A DNA stretch of 7,952 nt, from the NCBI RefSeq assembly GCF_900543425.1, contig NZ_UQRQ01000045.1:1-7952 (forward strand), in the 5' to 3' direction. The notes beneath the pieces were generated by a model that was not told the origin of the DNA, did no database searches, and worked only from the letters and a program-made list of their open reading frames with translations. The stretch comes from an uncultured Sanguibacteroides sp. GTDB taxonomy: Bacteria > Bacteroidota > Bacteroidia > Bacteroidales > Marinifilaceae. Of this stretch, positions 1-6,915 are shown one piece after another. A program made the position numbers and the translations under genes. The stretch's first letter is position 1, and each line of letters begins with the position of its first letter.

Positions 1-1248
1 GTTCTCGAAAAACTAAAAATACTGGCAGAATCTGCCAAATACGATGTATCCTGCGCATCCAGCGGTACCTCCCGCTCGCACAAAAAAGGAGAGATCGGAA
101 GTGCCGAAGGTTGGGGGATATGTCATAGTTTCGCGGAAGACGGACGCTGTATCTCTCTATTGAAGATCATGCTGACGAATAATTGCATGTACGACTGTGC
201 TTATTGCATCAATCGTCGCAGCAACGATCTGAAAAGGGCCACTTTTTCCGTCACGGAGCTTGTGAATCTAACGATAGAATTTTACCGGAGAAACTATATT
301 GAAGGACTTTTTCTTAGTTCGGGAGTCGTCCGTAATCCCGATTACACGATGGAACGTCTGGTGAGAGTAGTCAAGGATCTGAGACAAAAATACCGATTCA
401 ACGGGTATATTCATCTGAAAAGTATCCCGGGTGCCAGTCGAGAACTGGTAAACGAAGCCGGTCTCTATGCCGATAGGTTAAGTGTAAATATCGAGATCCC
501 GAAAGAAGAGAGTCTGAAGATTATAGCCCCGGAAAAAGATTTTCAAAGTGTCTTCACTCCCATGCGCTATATCCAGCAGGGAGTACTCCAGCACGCGGAA
601 GAACGAAAAAAATTTCGCCATGCGCCGCGTTTTGCCCCGGCCGGACAGAGTACGCAAATGATTATCGGGGCAACAGACGACAGCGACAAAGATATCCTCT
701 ATCTCTCTTCCGCCTTGTACAAACGTCCCACGATGAAAAGAGTGTATTATTCGGGATATGTCCCCGTAAACAGTTACGATAATCGTCTCCCCATGTTAAA
801 ACAGCCTCCATTGGTACGGGAGAATCGTCTGTATCAAGCCGACTGGCTGCTTCGTTTCTACCACTTCTCCGTTAACGAGATCGTCAACGATGCCTATCCT
901 GACCTGGATCTGGAAGTTGATCCCAAACTATCGTGGGCTTTACGTCATCCGGAAGTATTCCCTATCGACATCAACCGGGCCGACTATGAAATGTTACTCC
1001 GGGTTCCCGGCTTAGGAGTCAAATCGGCTCAAATGATTGTTGCGGCACGACGCCACTCCCGGTTGGGAGCCACTCACCTGAAACAAATCGGAGTCGTGAT
1101 GAAAAAAGCTCAATATTTCATTACCTGCCATGAATTGCCGACACAAACCATCCATGAAATACAACCGGAAACCGTACGACGTATTTTAACCCGGCCGTCC
1201 AACCGTAAAATAGACGATCGCCAATTAGTGATCCCTTTTCAATATTAG
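1..1248 (+). CDS. Putative DNA modification/repair radical SAM protein (5' end outside window)
   Basis: The frame is open from base 1, so the true start lies upstream; 415 residues are visible and probably only a few are missing. An internal TTG at 160 can be read as a start, but the conserved family N-terminus lies before it. The radical SAM motif CxxxCxxC is at visible residues 62, 66 and 69 (LTNNCMYDCAYCINR), which binds the 4Fe-4S cluster that cleaves S-adenosylmethionine. Three further cysteines precede it (C18, C41, C50). A conserved FAPAGQSTQM stretch sits near residues 211-220, and a helix-hairpin-helix DNA-binding motif (INRADYEMLLRVPGLGVKSA) near 323-342. This matches my knowledge of the family described as 'putative DNA modification/repair radical SAM protein', encoded beside a DUF4130 partner, as here with a 2-base gap. 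Substrate and reaction are unknown; a role on DNA is inferred from the HhH motif and partner. Family call is strong, function is open. Confidence 0.93.
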   Translation, partial: VLEKLKILAESAKYDVSCASSGTSRSHKKGEIGSAEGWGICHSFAEDGRCISLLKIMLTNNCMYDCAYCINRRSNDLKRATFSVTELVNLTIEFYRRNYIEGLFLSSGVVRNPDYTMERLVRVVKDLRQKYRFNGYIHLKSIPGASRELVNEAGLYADRLSVNIEIPKEESLKIIAPEKDFQSVFTPMRYIQQGVLQHAEERKKFRHAPRFAPAGQSTQMIIGATDDSDKDILYLSSALYKRPTMKRVYYSGYVPVNSYDNRLPMLKQPPLVRENRLYQADWLLRFYHFSVNEIVNDAYPDLDLEVDPKLSWALRHPEVFPIDINRADYEMLLRVPGLGVKSAQMIVAARRHSRLGATHLKQIGVVMKKAQYFITCHELPTQTIHEIQPETVRRILTRPSNRKIDDRQLVIPFQY

Positions 1249-1250
1249 AA

Positions 1251-2018
1251 ATGGTTATTTATATATACGATAAAACATTCGAAGGCCTTCTTACCGCCGT
1301 ATTCGACGCTTACAGCAGACGTTCGTTCCCCGACATGCTAAAAGGAGAAGGTGAGCCCCTACCCTTGTTTTACGACGAGACCTATACCGTCGTTACCGAT
1401 GAAAAAAGAAGCAATCGGGTATGGAATGCCCTTCAAAAGAAACTCTCCGCTCCCGCCCTATCGGCCTTGGCCATGAATTGGTTGTCCGAACTACCGGAAA
1501 TCGACCTTTTACTATTCCGCTATATACACAAGGCTATCGATGCACCCACTTCCATCGAATTAAATTTCAGCGATCCGGATGTATTGGAAATAACCAAAAA
1601 TGCCAAAAAAGTAAACAATGAACGCCTTCGAGTCGTTCAATTCTTACGATTTCAAAAAGCCGCAGACGGCACTTTCTTTGCAGCCTTAAAACCGCTCTAT
1701 AACGTACTCTCATTAACCTTAAAACACCTTCAAGACCGTTTTTCCGATCAAAAATGGCTGATCTACGATCTGAAAAGAGAGTACGGCTACTACTACGACT
1801 TGACTACCGTTACCGAAGTGCGTTTCGATACCAAAGAAAACCATCTGCTTACCGGCATCCTGGATGAAAACCTGATGGACCGGGACGAAAAACTATTCCA
1901 ACGCCTTTGGAAAGAGTACTTTAAATCGATCACTATCAAAGAACGCTTGAATCCGAAACTTCATCGCCAGAATCTACCCGCCCGTTTCTGGAAATACCTC
2001 ACGGAAAAACAACCTTAA
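1251..2018 (+). CDS. DUF4130-type probable DNA metabolism protein, partner of the radical SAM protein
   Basis: The 255-residue protein starts with ATG two bases after the stop of the radical SAM gene, so the two are almost certainly co-transcribed and translationally coupled. The N-terminus (VIYIYDKTFEGLLTAVFDAY) and central to C-terminal blocks (RVVQFLRFQK, LYNVLSLTLKHLQDRF, WLIYDLKREYGYYYDL, residues about 122-182) fit the family with the DUF4130 domain. In other bacteria this domain is found fused to uracil-DNA-glycosylase-superfamily domains or encoded next to the radical SAM partner seen here. There is no signal peptide or membrane segment, so it should be cytoplasmic. The many conserved aromatic and basic residues would suit nucleic acid or nucleotide binding, but this is inference. 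No catalytic residues can be named with confidence. A weak hairpin follows the stop codon. Confidence 0.9.
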   Translation: MVIYIYDKTFEGLLTAVFDAYSRRSFPDMLKGEGEPLPLFYDETYTVVTDEKRSNRVWNALQKKLSAPALSALAMNWLSELPEIDLLLFRYIHKAIDAPTSIELNFSDPDVLEITKNAKKVNNERLRVVQFLRFQKAADGTFFAALKPLYNVLSLTLKHLQDRFSDQKWLIYDLKREYGYYYDLTTVTEVRFDTKENHLLTGILDENLMDRDEKLFQRLWKEYFKSITIKERLNPKLHRQNLPARFWKYLTEKQP

Positions 2019-2044
2019 AATCACCTTCTCCATTCGATTTTAGG
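2014..2044 (+). terminator. Weak hairpin after the radical SAM/DUF4130 unit
   Basis: Bases 2014-2022 (CCTTAAAATC region) can pair with 2036-2044 (GATTTTAGG) to give 9 pairs including one G-U, around a 13-base loop. It starts at the stop codon of the DUF4130 gene and lies before a convergent gene. The stem is AT-rich and no run of T follows, so it may not terminate efficiently. Tentative. Confidence 0.22.
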
Positions 2045-2186
2045 ATTCAGATCTGACAATTGAGAAATTAGAATAACCCACGGGGACGGGTGCAATGTGC
2101 TATTAATTGTAAATTTTAGATTGACGATTGTAGAGTAAAAATTCTGTGATTAAGGGACTTAGTGATTATAAAATTACTTTCAGACT
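2045..2186. repeat. AT-rich convergent intergenic region with repeat words
   Basis: No gene is seen between the two convergent transcription units. The stretch contains GACAATTG, ATTGTAAATTTTAGATTG (about 2106-2123) and two copies of GTGATTA (about 2146 and 2162). The first two words recur in front of uvrA at about 6686-6726. It also holds a GC-richer patch, CCCACGGGGACGGGTG (about 2078-2093), with ACGGG directly repeated. Such ATTGTAAATTTTA-type words are familiar from Bacteroidales intergenic DNA; function is unknown. No clear terminator for the minus-strand acetyltransferase genes was found. Confidence 0.4.
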
Positions 2187-2741
2187 TTATAGACTACTTT
2201 CCGAATCATCCCCCTTCCCTTTTGATTGTGCCTCCGACGACTTAAGAATTTCGTAATAACACATATCCACCCATCGGTCATTTTTCCGAACCGCTTTATG
2301 CATAATTCCCACCAACCGAAAACCACATTTTTCCAGAACTTTTCGGGAAGCCGGATTAGATTCAAAAACAGAAGCGTATAATCGAACCAATTCCGTCGTG
2401 GCAAATACATACTCCACAACCTCGGACACCACCTTGCTCATAATTCCGCATCCCCAATAAGGTTCTCCTAACCAATATCCGATTTCCGCACTGTATCGCT
2501 CCACATCGACCTGCGGAATAAAACCTATACCCCCAACTGCTTTCCCGTCAACAATGATAGCAAAATCCTGAACACAATCTTTCGTCAAGGTATTTGCTAT
2601 ATACACCCGCGCATCCTCCTCCGTGTAAGGAGAAGGGAAACCATCCCGCAAATTATTCCATACATGTATATTATTGGCATATTCGGCCAGCGACCGGCAA
2701 TCGGATAAGCTCCATGGCCTCAATTCATACCTTTTATTCAT
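2187..2741 (-). CDS. GNAT family N-acetyltransferase, RimJ/RimL type
   Basis: I place the start at the ATG whose complement is 2739-2741, giving 184 residues; a TTG two codons upstream (2747) is possible but less likely. The chosen ATG overlaps the TGA of the upstream acetyltransferase as ATGA, the usual sign of translational coupling. The fold is a single GNAT domain of the Acetyltransf_3 type. Visible elements are the N-terminal strand YELRPWSLSD, EIGYWLGEPYWG (residues 86-97) with the acetyl-CoA pyrophosphate-binding loop WGCGIMSK, and the late motif NPASRKVLEKCGF (129-141). Relatives acetylate protein N-termini, amino sugars, polyamines or small molecules, so the acceptor cannot be told. 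The tail after about residue 167 is polar and serine-rich. It is cytoplasmic, with no signal peptide. Family call is secure, substrate unknown. Confidence 0.9.
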   Translation of the reverse strand: MNKRYELRPWSLSDCRSLAEYANNIHVWNNLRDGFPSPYTEEDARVYIANTLTKDCVQDFAIIVDGKAVGGIGFIPQVDVERYSAEIGYWLGEPYWGCGIMSKVVSEVVEYVFATTELVRLYASVFESNPASRKVLEKCGFRLVGIMHKAVRKNDRWVDMCYYEILKSSEAQSKGKGDDSESSL

Positions 2742-3262
2742 TCCCAACTCAATTTACCATCCACATGTTCCAAACTCCCCGGAATCAACTCACAGGCCAA
2801 TACATATTCCAAAGGAATCTCCTCCGCACAACCGATCCCGTAATTCGCCACGGATTTAAAACCAAATCGACCATAATAAACAGGATCTCCCGTCAAAAAT
2901 ACAGCCTTATGTCCTTTTTCCTTCGCGGAACGGAGTGCCTCTTTAACCAAATCTGCTCCCACACCCCGGTTACGATACTCTAAAACGACAGCAAGCGGAG
3001 CCAACAAAAGAGCATCAAAAAACCCCTCCTTCATCATAACCCGACAACGGGTCAACATAATATGCCCCACCAATCGATCGCTCTCTTCCGCCACAAAAGC
3101 CAACTCCGGGATATAATGATCTCCCGCCCGCAAACGGTCGACAAAATCCTGCTCGTCCCCGTCGGAAACCTTTGCCGTTTTAAAAGCTTCTTCTACCAAA
3201 TCATAAATCTTTGCAAAGTCTTTCTCTTCTTCCTGTCTGATTCTTACCATCGTATTTTTCAT
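2738..3262 (-). CDS. GNAT family N-acetyltransferase, YhbS-like
   Basis: The frame can be extended upstream to 3307, but the family N-terminus and promoter position favour the ATG at 3262 (174 residues); an ATG at 3250 (170 residues, MVRIRQEEEK) is a close alternative. The protein is one GNAT domain. It includes LLAPLAVVLEYRNRGVGADL (residues about 86-105) with the acetyl-CoA loop RNRGVG, followed by LTGDPVYYGRFGF (123-135). This combination closely resembles E. coli YhbS (APLAV...YRGQG...LGDPALYSRFGF). Its acceptor is not known, although YhbS-like proteins are generally regarded as small-molecule or protein acetyltransferases. It is the first gene of a two-gene operon; the downstream acetyltransferase begins inside its stop codon. 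A Bacteroidetes-type promoter lies about 40 bases upstream. Family call is strong, function undetermined. Confidence 0.9.
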   Translation of the reverse strand: MKNTMVRIRQEEEKDFAKIYDLVEEAFKTAKVSDGDEQDFVDRLRAGDHYIPELAFVAEESDRLVGHIMLTRCRVMMKEGFFDALLLAPLAVVLEYRNRGVGADLVKEALRSAKEKGHKAVFLTGDPVYYGRFGFKSVANYGIGCAEEIPLEYVLACELIPGSLEHVDGKLSWE

Positions 3263-3304
3263 ATAGATTCTTATTACTGGAAACACTTTTGTATCCGGAA
3301 CATA

Positions 3305-3335
3305 CAAATATGCAAAATTCCCATTGAATCACAAA
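3305..3335 (-). promoter_or_regulatory. Candidate Bacteroidetes-type promoter for the acetyltransferase pair
   Basis: On the minus strand a TTTG (complement of 3332-3335) is followed after 19 bases by CATATTTG (complement of 3305-3312). The Bacteroidetes sigma factor consensus is TTTG, 19-21 bases, TAnnTTTG, so there is one mismatch (C for T at the first base of the -7 box). Transcription would start near 3300 and leave a leader of about 40 bases. A perfect TATATTTG also sits at 3332-3339 (minus) and could be an alternative -7 box, but it has no good upstream element. Confidence 0.42.
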
Positions 3336-3499
3336 TATATAAGACTTTTCGAATTTTACTTTTACCGAAAGACAAATTATCCCTCCTAAAAATAAATAAC
3401 CGAAACGAAACGTTTAAGGATTCAAAGGCGTATATCTCACTGAATCGACGCCCAAAAGCCGATTGATAAAAAATTACAGACCGTTCAAACAAAAAAGTC

Positions 3500-3760
3500 A
3501 TGCTTAAAATAGAAAAAGCCGAGGTAGTAAAGGAATTCGAATATACGGTAGAAGACCTTACCCATAAAATCAAAGCCAAGATTTTAAAACGAGATGAAAA
3601 CCATTACGGTGTTATACTAAGTCACTGGTACAAAAAATACGGAGATTACGACTACACCCAACCCGGATGGGGAACGGATTCACTTGAAAAAGCCGAAGAT
3701 GAATTAAACAATTACATGAAAGATTTTACCCTCGACTTAATCGCAAATCCAAAATATTAA
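3500..3760 (+). CDS. Small hypothetical protein, 86 residues
   Basis: I do not recognise this protein. It starts with ATG after an A-rich leader (CAAACAAAAAAGTC), typical for Bacteroidetes genes without a Shine-Dalgarno sequence, and ends just before a strong hairpin, which supports it being a real transcribed gene. The sequence is soluble and charged, with no signal peptide or membrane helix. It opens with an alternating acidic/basic stretch (MLKIEKAEVVKEFEYTVEDL). A conserved-looking aromatic core follows (VILSHWYKKYGDYDYTQPGW, residues about 38-57), then an acidic amphipathic helix (SLEKAEDELNNYMKDF, about 61-76). The pattern suggests a small alpha/beta fold with a surface aromatic patch, but no function can be given. 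It stands alone on its strand, divergent from the acetyltransferases and convergent with uvrA. No clear TAnnTTTG promoter was found in the 237 bases upstream. Confidence 0.72.
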   Translation: MLKIEKAEVVKEFEYTVEDLTHKIKAKILKRDENHYGVILSHWYKKYGDYDYTQPGWGTDSLEKAEDELNNYMKDFTLDLIANPKY

Positions 3761-3794
3761 ATAAAGACCGCTAAGCGGTTTTTATTTAATATTT
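3752..3794. terminator. Bidirectional intrinsic terminator between the 86-residue gene and uvrA
   Basis: Arms 3752-3772 and 3774-3794 are complementary over 21 positions around a single central base (3773). The only imperfection is position 3766 against 3780, which is G-U on a plus-strand transcript and C-A on a minus-strand one. The core is GACCGCT-A-AGCGGTT, flanked by ATTAAATAAA and TTTATTTAAT, so both directions end in U-rich RNA. The tight loop means the innermost pairs will open. The stem includes the stop codons of both converging genes (TAA at 3758-3760 and at 3782-3784 complement). Confidence 0.88.
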
Positions 3795-6619
3795 AACTCT
3801 TCCCTCAGGAAAGGTGCCGTTTCTGAATTCCGGCACAAAGCCACTTCTTCCGGAGTTCCGGTAATCACAACTTCGCCCCCGCTTTTCCCTCCCCCGGGAC
3901 CCATATCAATCAAATGGTCGGCAACCTTTATAACATCGAGATTATGTTCGATGACAATCACGGTATTTCCTTTATCTACCAATTTTTGCAATACTCCCAA
4001 CAAAATATTTACATCCTCAAAATGTAAACCGGTTGTCGGTTCATCCAATATATACAATGTATTCCCCGTCTCTTTTTTGGACAACTCGGTCGCCAGTTTT
4101 ATCCGCTGTGATTCACCACCGCTTAAAGTGGTACAAGGCTGTCCGATCTGAACATATCCCAAACCAACATCCTGCAATACTTTTAACTTCGCCTGTAAAT
4201 AGGGCAAATTCTCAAAAAATTCTACGGCCATATTAATGGTCATATTCAACACATCCCCGATAGATTTTCCTTTATAACGAACCTCTAAGGTCTCCTTATT
4301 ATACCGTTTTCCATCACACTCATCACAATGCACGTAAACATCCGGTAAAAAATTCATCTCTATCGTTTTCACTCCGGCACCCTTACAAGCTTCACAGCGC
4401 CCGCCGCTCACGTTAAAAGAAAAACGGCCGGCTGTATATCCCCGAATTTGAGATTCCGGTAATTTTTCGAATATCTTTCGGATATCGGTAAAAATACCCG
4501 TGTAGGTTGCCGGATTAGAACGGGGGCTTTTTCCCAGCGGACTCTGATCCACTACCACTACTTTATCTATATTCTCTATTCCATCAATAGTGCGATAAGG
4601 CAAAGGTTCCGCTAAAGAACGATAAAAATAAGCACTCAATATAGGATGAAGCGTTCCGTTCACCAAAGAGGATTTTCCACTACCGCTTACCCCGGTAATA
4701 CAAATTAATTTCCCTAAAGGAAAATCAATATCCACATTCTTTAAATTATTCCCCGTACATCCTTTCAAGCTGATCTTTTTCCCATTTCCCTGCCGACGTT
4801 CAGATGGCACGGTAATCTCCCGAATACCGTTCAGGTATTGAGCCGTCAGGCTATCACTTCTCTTAATATCATCGAATGTACCTATCGCCATAACCTCTCC
4901 GCCTTTTCTTCCTGCCTTAGGCCCCAAATCCACAATATAATCGGCGTTTTCCATCATCTCCTTATCGTGTTCTACCACGATAACCGAATTCCCGGCATCC
5001 CGCAGCTCCTGCAAAGAACGAATTAATTTCCGATTATCCTTCTGGTGCAACCCGATACTGGGCTCATCCAATATATAAAGTACATTCACCAACTGAGACC
5101 CGATCTGCGTGGCCAACCGGATACGCTGAGACTCTCCTCCGGAAAGAGTCATAGACTGGCGGTTTAAAGAGAGATATTCCAAACCGACATCTAACATAAA
5201 CTTCAAACGAGTCCGTATCTCCTTCAATATCTCCCCGGCAATCTGTTTCTGTTTTGCCTCCAAATGTTGCTCAACATTACATACCCAATCGTACAAATCA
5301 TCCAACTCCATGTTGGCCAACTCGGATATATTCTTCCCCCCGATATAAAAATGCAAGGCCTCCTGATTCAAACGCTGACCGTTACAAACATCACAAGTCG
5401 TCACCGAAATAAATTGCTCCGCCCATTTATTTGCTTTTTTAGAGGTCGTGTTTTCCTCCTGTATCGTGATATACTTCAAAATACCCTCGTAGGTAGTTAA
5501 AAAATTGGAAGAGACTCCGATTTCCGTATTTTCTAACCGGAATTGTCCCGGATAACCATACAAAATATCAGTTAATGCCTCCTCAGGAAGCTCACGAATC
5601 GGTTGTTTTATATCCGCACCGTGTTTTTTTAAAATCGTATCGATCTGATAAAAGATCAAAGATCCTTTATATTTTCCTAACGGTAATATACCTCCGGCAT
5701 AAACAGACAACGAATCATCCGGTATAATCTTCTCTATAGCAACCGAATTAATATACCCTAAACCTTTACACTTTTTACAGGCACCATGAGGAGAATTGAA
5801 AGAAAACGAATGAGGAGCCGGATCTTTATAAGAAATTCCGGTATCAGGACACATCAAATGACGACTATAATATTTTAAATCATCATTTTCATTATCCTTC
5901 ACCGTCATGATCCCTTTCCCATTTTTCATTGCCGTCGCAACGGAAGCTTTCAGACGTTTTAAATCGACATCCTGCATAACAATTTTATCGACAACAATCT
6001 CGATATCATGGATCTTATAACGGTCCACACTCATCCCCGGAAGGATCTCCATAATCTTCCCGTCCACCCGGGCAGAAATGAATCCCTTCTTTCTTAAATT
6101 CTCGAACAATTCTTTATAATGTCCTTTACGCCCCTTCACCACCGGAGCTAATAAAAGAATTCTTCTACCGGCAAAATCCTGCTGCAGCAATTCCAGAATC
6201 TGCTCATCCGTATATTTTACCATTTTACTACCGGTAGCATAGGAGTGAGCAACTCCAGCCCGGGCAAACAACAACCGGAAGAAGTCGTATATTTCAGTAG
6301 TCGTTCCCACCGTAGAACGGGGATTCTTGTTGGTTGTCTTTTGTTCAATAGAAATAACCGGACTCAATCCCGTTATCTTATCCACATCGGGACGCTCCAT
6401 TCCTCCCAAAAAACGACGTGCATAGGCAGAGAACGTTTCCAGGTAACGTCGTTGCCCCTCCGCGTATATCGTGTCGAAAGCCAGAGAAGACTTACCGCTC
6501 CCACTCAAACCTGTCACTACCGTCAATTTATCACGGGGAATTACCACATCTATATTCTTCAAATTATGTTCCCGCGCACCATATATAACTATATTCTCGC
6601 CTTCTTCTTTATATCCCAT
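3782..6619 (-). CDS. uvrA: Excinuclease ABC subunit A
   Basis: UvrA is the ATPase that, with UvrB, finds bulky DNA lesions and loads UvrB for incision by UvrC in nucleotide excision repair. I take the ATG at 6619 (945 residues, usual family length about 940). The frame is open to 6733, but the extra 38 residues are translated intergenic repeat and not UvrA-like. Two ABC modules are complete: Walker A GLSGSGKS (37-44), signature LSGGES (492-497) and Walker B LYILDEP (514-520); then Walker A GVSGSGKS (643-650), signature LSGGES (832-837) and Walker B with D859. The C-terminal zinc module is intact (C742, C745, C765, C768, spacing 2-19-2 as in E. coli). The first zinc module keeps C257, C281 and C284 but has Thr at 260 where E. 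coli has the second Cys. It is a single-gene unit with its own promoter and a shared terminator. Confidence 0.98.
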   Translation of the reverse strand: MGYKEEGENIVIYGAREHNLKNIDVVIPRDKLTVVTGLSGSGKSSLAFDTIYAEGQRRYLETFSAYARRFLGGMERPDVDKITGLSPVISIEQKTTNKNPRSTVGTTTEIYDFFRLLFARAGVAHSYATGSKMVKYTDEQILELLQQDFAGRRILLLAPVVKGRKGHYKELFENLRKKGFISARVDGKIMEILPGMSVDRYKIHDIEIVVDKIVMQDVDLKRLKASVATAMKNGKGIMTVKDNENDDLKYYSRHLMCPDTGISYKDPAPHSFSFNSPHGACKKCKGLGYINSVAIEKIIPDDSLSVYAGGILPLGKYKGSLIFYQIDTILKKHGADIKQPIRELPEEALTDILYGYPGQFRLENTEIGVSSNFLTTYEGILKYITIQEENTTSKKANKWAEQFISVTTCDVCNGQRLNQEALHFYIGGKNISELANMELDDLYDWVCNVEQHLEAKQKQIAGEILKEIRTRLKFMLDVGLEYLSLNRQSMTLSGGESQRIRLATQIGSQLVNVLYILDEPSIGLHQKDNRKLIRSLQELRDAGNSVIVVEHDKEMMENADYIVDLGPKAGRKGGEVMAIGTFDDIKRSDSLTAQYLNGIREITVPSERRQGNGKKISLKGCTGNNLKNVDIDFPLGKLICITGVSGSGKSSLVNGTLHPILSAYFYRSLAEPLPYRTIDGIENIDKVVVVDQSPLGKSPRSNPATYTGIFTDIRKIFEKLPESQIRGYTAGRFSFNVSGGRCEACKGAGVKTIEMNFLPDVYVHCDECDGKRYNKETLEVRYKGKSIGDVLNMTINMAVEFFENLPYLQAKLKVLQDVGLGYVQIGQPCTTLSGGESQRIKLATELSKKETGNTLYILDEPTTGLHFEDVNILLGVLQKLVDKGNTVIVIEHNLDVIKVADHLIDMGPGGGKSGGEVVITGTPEEVALCRNSETAPFLREELNIK

Positions 6620-6645
6620 ACTTACTCTCCAATATAAATAACTTA

Positions 6646-6676
6646 CAAAAATACAGGAAACAATTGAAAAAGGAAA
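6646..6676 (-). promoter_or_regulatory. Candidate uvrA promoter
   Basis: On the minus strand TATTTTTG (complement of 6646-6653) matches the Bacteroidetes -7 consensus TAnnTTTG. Nineteen bases upstream is TTTC (complement of 6673-6676), one mismatch from the -33 TTTG. Transcription would begin near 6640, about 20 bases before the uvrA ATG, which supports the start at 6619. I saw no convincing LexA-type palindrome here. Confidence 0.4.
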
Positions 6677-6680
6677 AGAA

Positions 6681-6726
6681 TAAGTGATAATTGACAATTG
6701 TAAATCGTAGATTGTAAATTTTAAAT
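6681..6726. repeat. AT-rich intergenic repeat words upstream of uvrA
   Basis: The block contains ATTGACAATTGTAAATCG, with the palindrome ACAATTGT at 6694-6701, and ATTGTAAAT twice 14 bases apart (about 6698-6706 and 6711-6719). The longer word ATTGTAAATTTTA is also found at about 2107-2118 in the other AT-rich gap. This looks like a member of the low-complexity dispersed repeats common between genes in Bacteroidales. It lies just upstream of the uvrA promoter and creates the misleading N-terminal extension of that frame. Confidence 0.5.
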
Positions 6727-6860
6727 GAATCACCCAATCACAGAGTCTTTTAGTCGCTTAATCATAAATAAATGGAAGATTTTTATTTTATCGGAAGTAA
6801 AAAATGGGAGGGATTTTCCGTTTCCTCTCGAAATGAAATATAATGGGACTGACGAAAAGA

Positions 6861-6915
6861 TGTTGTATGTGTGTGTGCGTGCGTCTGTGTGTGTGGTGTG
6901 TGTGCGTGGTGTCCC
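6861..6915. repeat. TG-rich simple-sequence tract
   Basis: About 55 bases are almost entirely G and T, built of imperfect TG and GTGTG units broken by a few CG, CT and GG steps. Strictly alternating pyrimidine-purine runs cover 6864-6884 (21 bases), 6886-6895 and 6896-6908. It lies in otherwise AT-rich DNA. The frame open through it (6725-7003) gives a VCV-rich translation that looks like an artefact and not a protein. Confidence 0.85.

Noticed and set aside
2071..2105. Possible structured RNA around CCCACGGGGACGGGTG
   Set aside because: Only 4-5 base pair stems can be drawn (ACCC with GGGT, and AATTA with TAATT at a distance). No known riboswitch or small RNA pattern is recognisable.
2594..2983. 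129-residue plus-strand frame across the acetyltransferase genes
   Set aside because: It lies entirely opposite two well-supported GNAT genes and shows no protein features of its own.
1..6619. Idea that the radical SAM pair and uvrA form one DNA-repair island
   Set aside because: They are on opposite strands, separated by two acetyltransferase genes and an unrelated small gene, and uvrA has its own promoter and terminator. Proximity alone is weak evidence.
6620..6733. N-terminal extension of uvrA by 38 residues
   Set aside because: The extension translates AT-rich repeat DNA and would include the candidate promoter. UvrA proteins start close to the GENIVIYGAREHNL segment, which fits the ATG at 6619.
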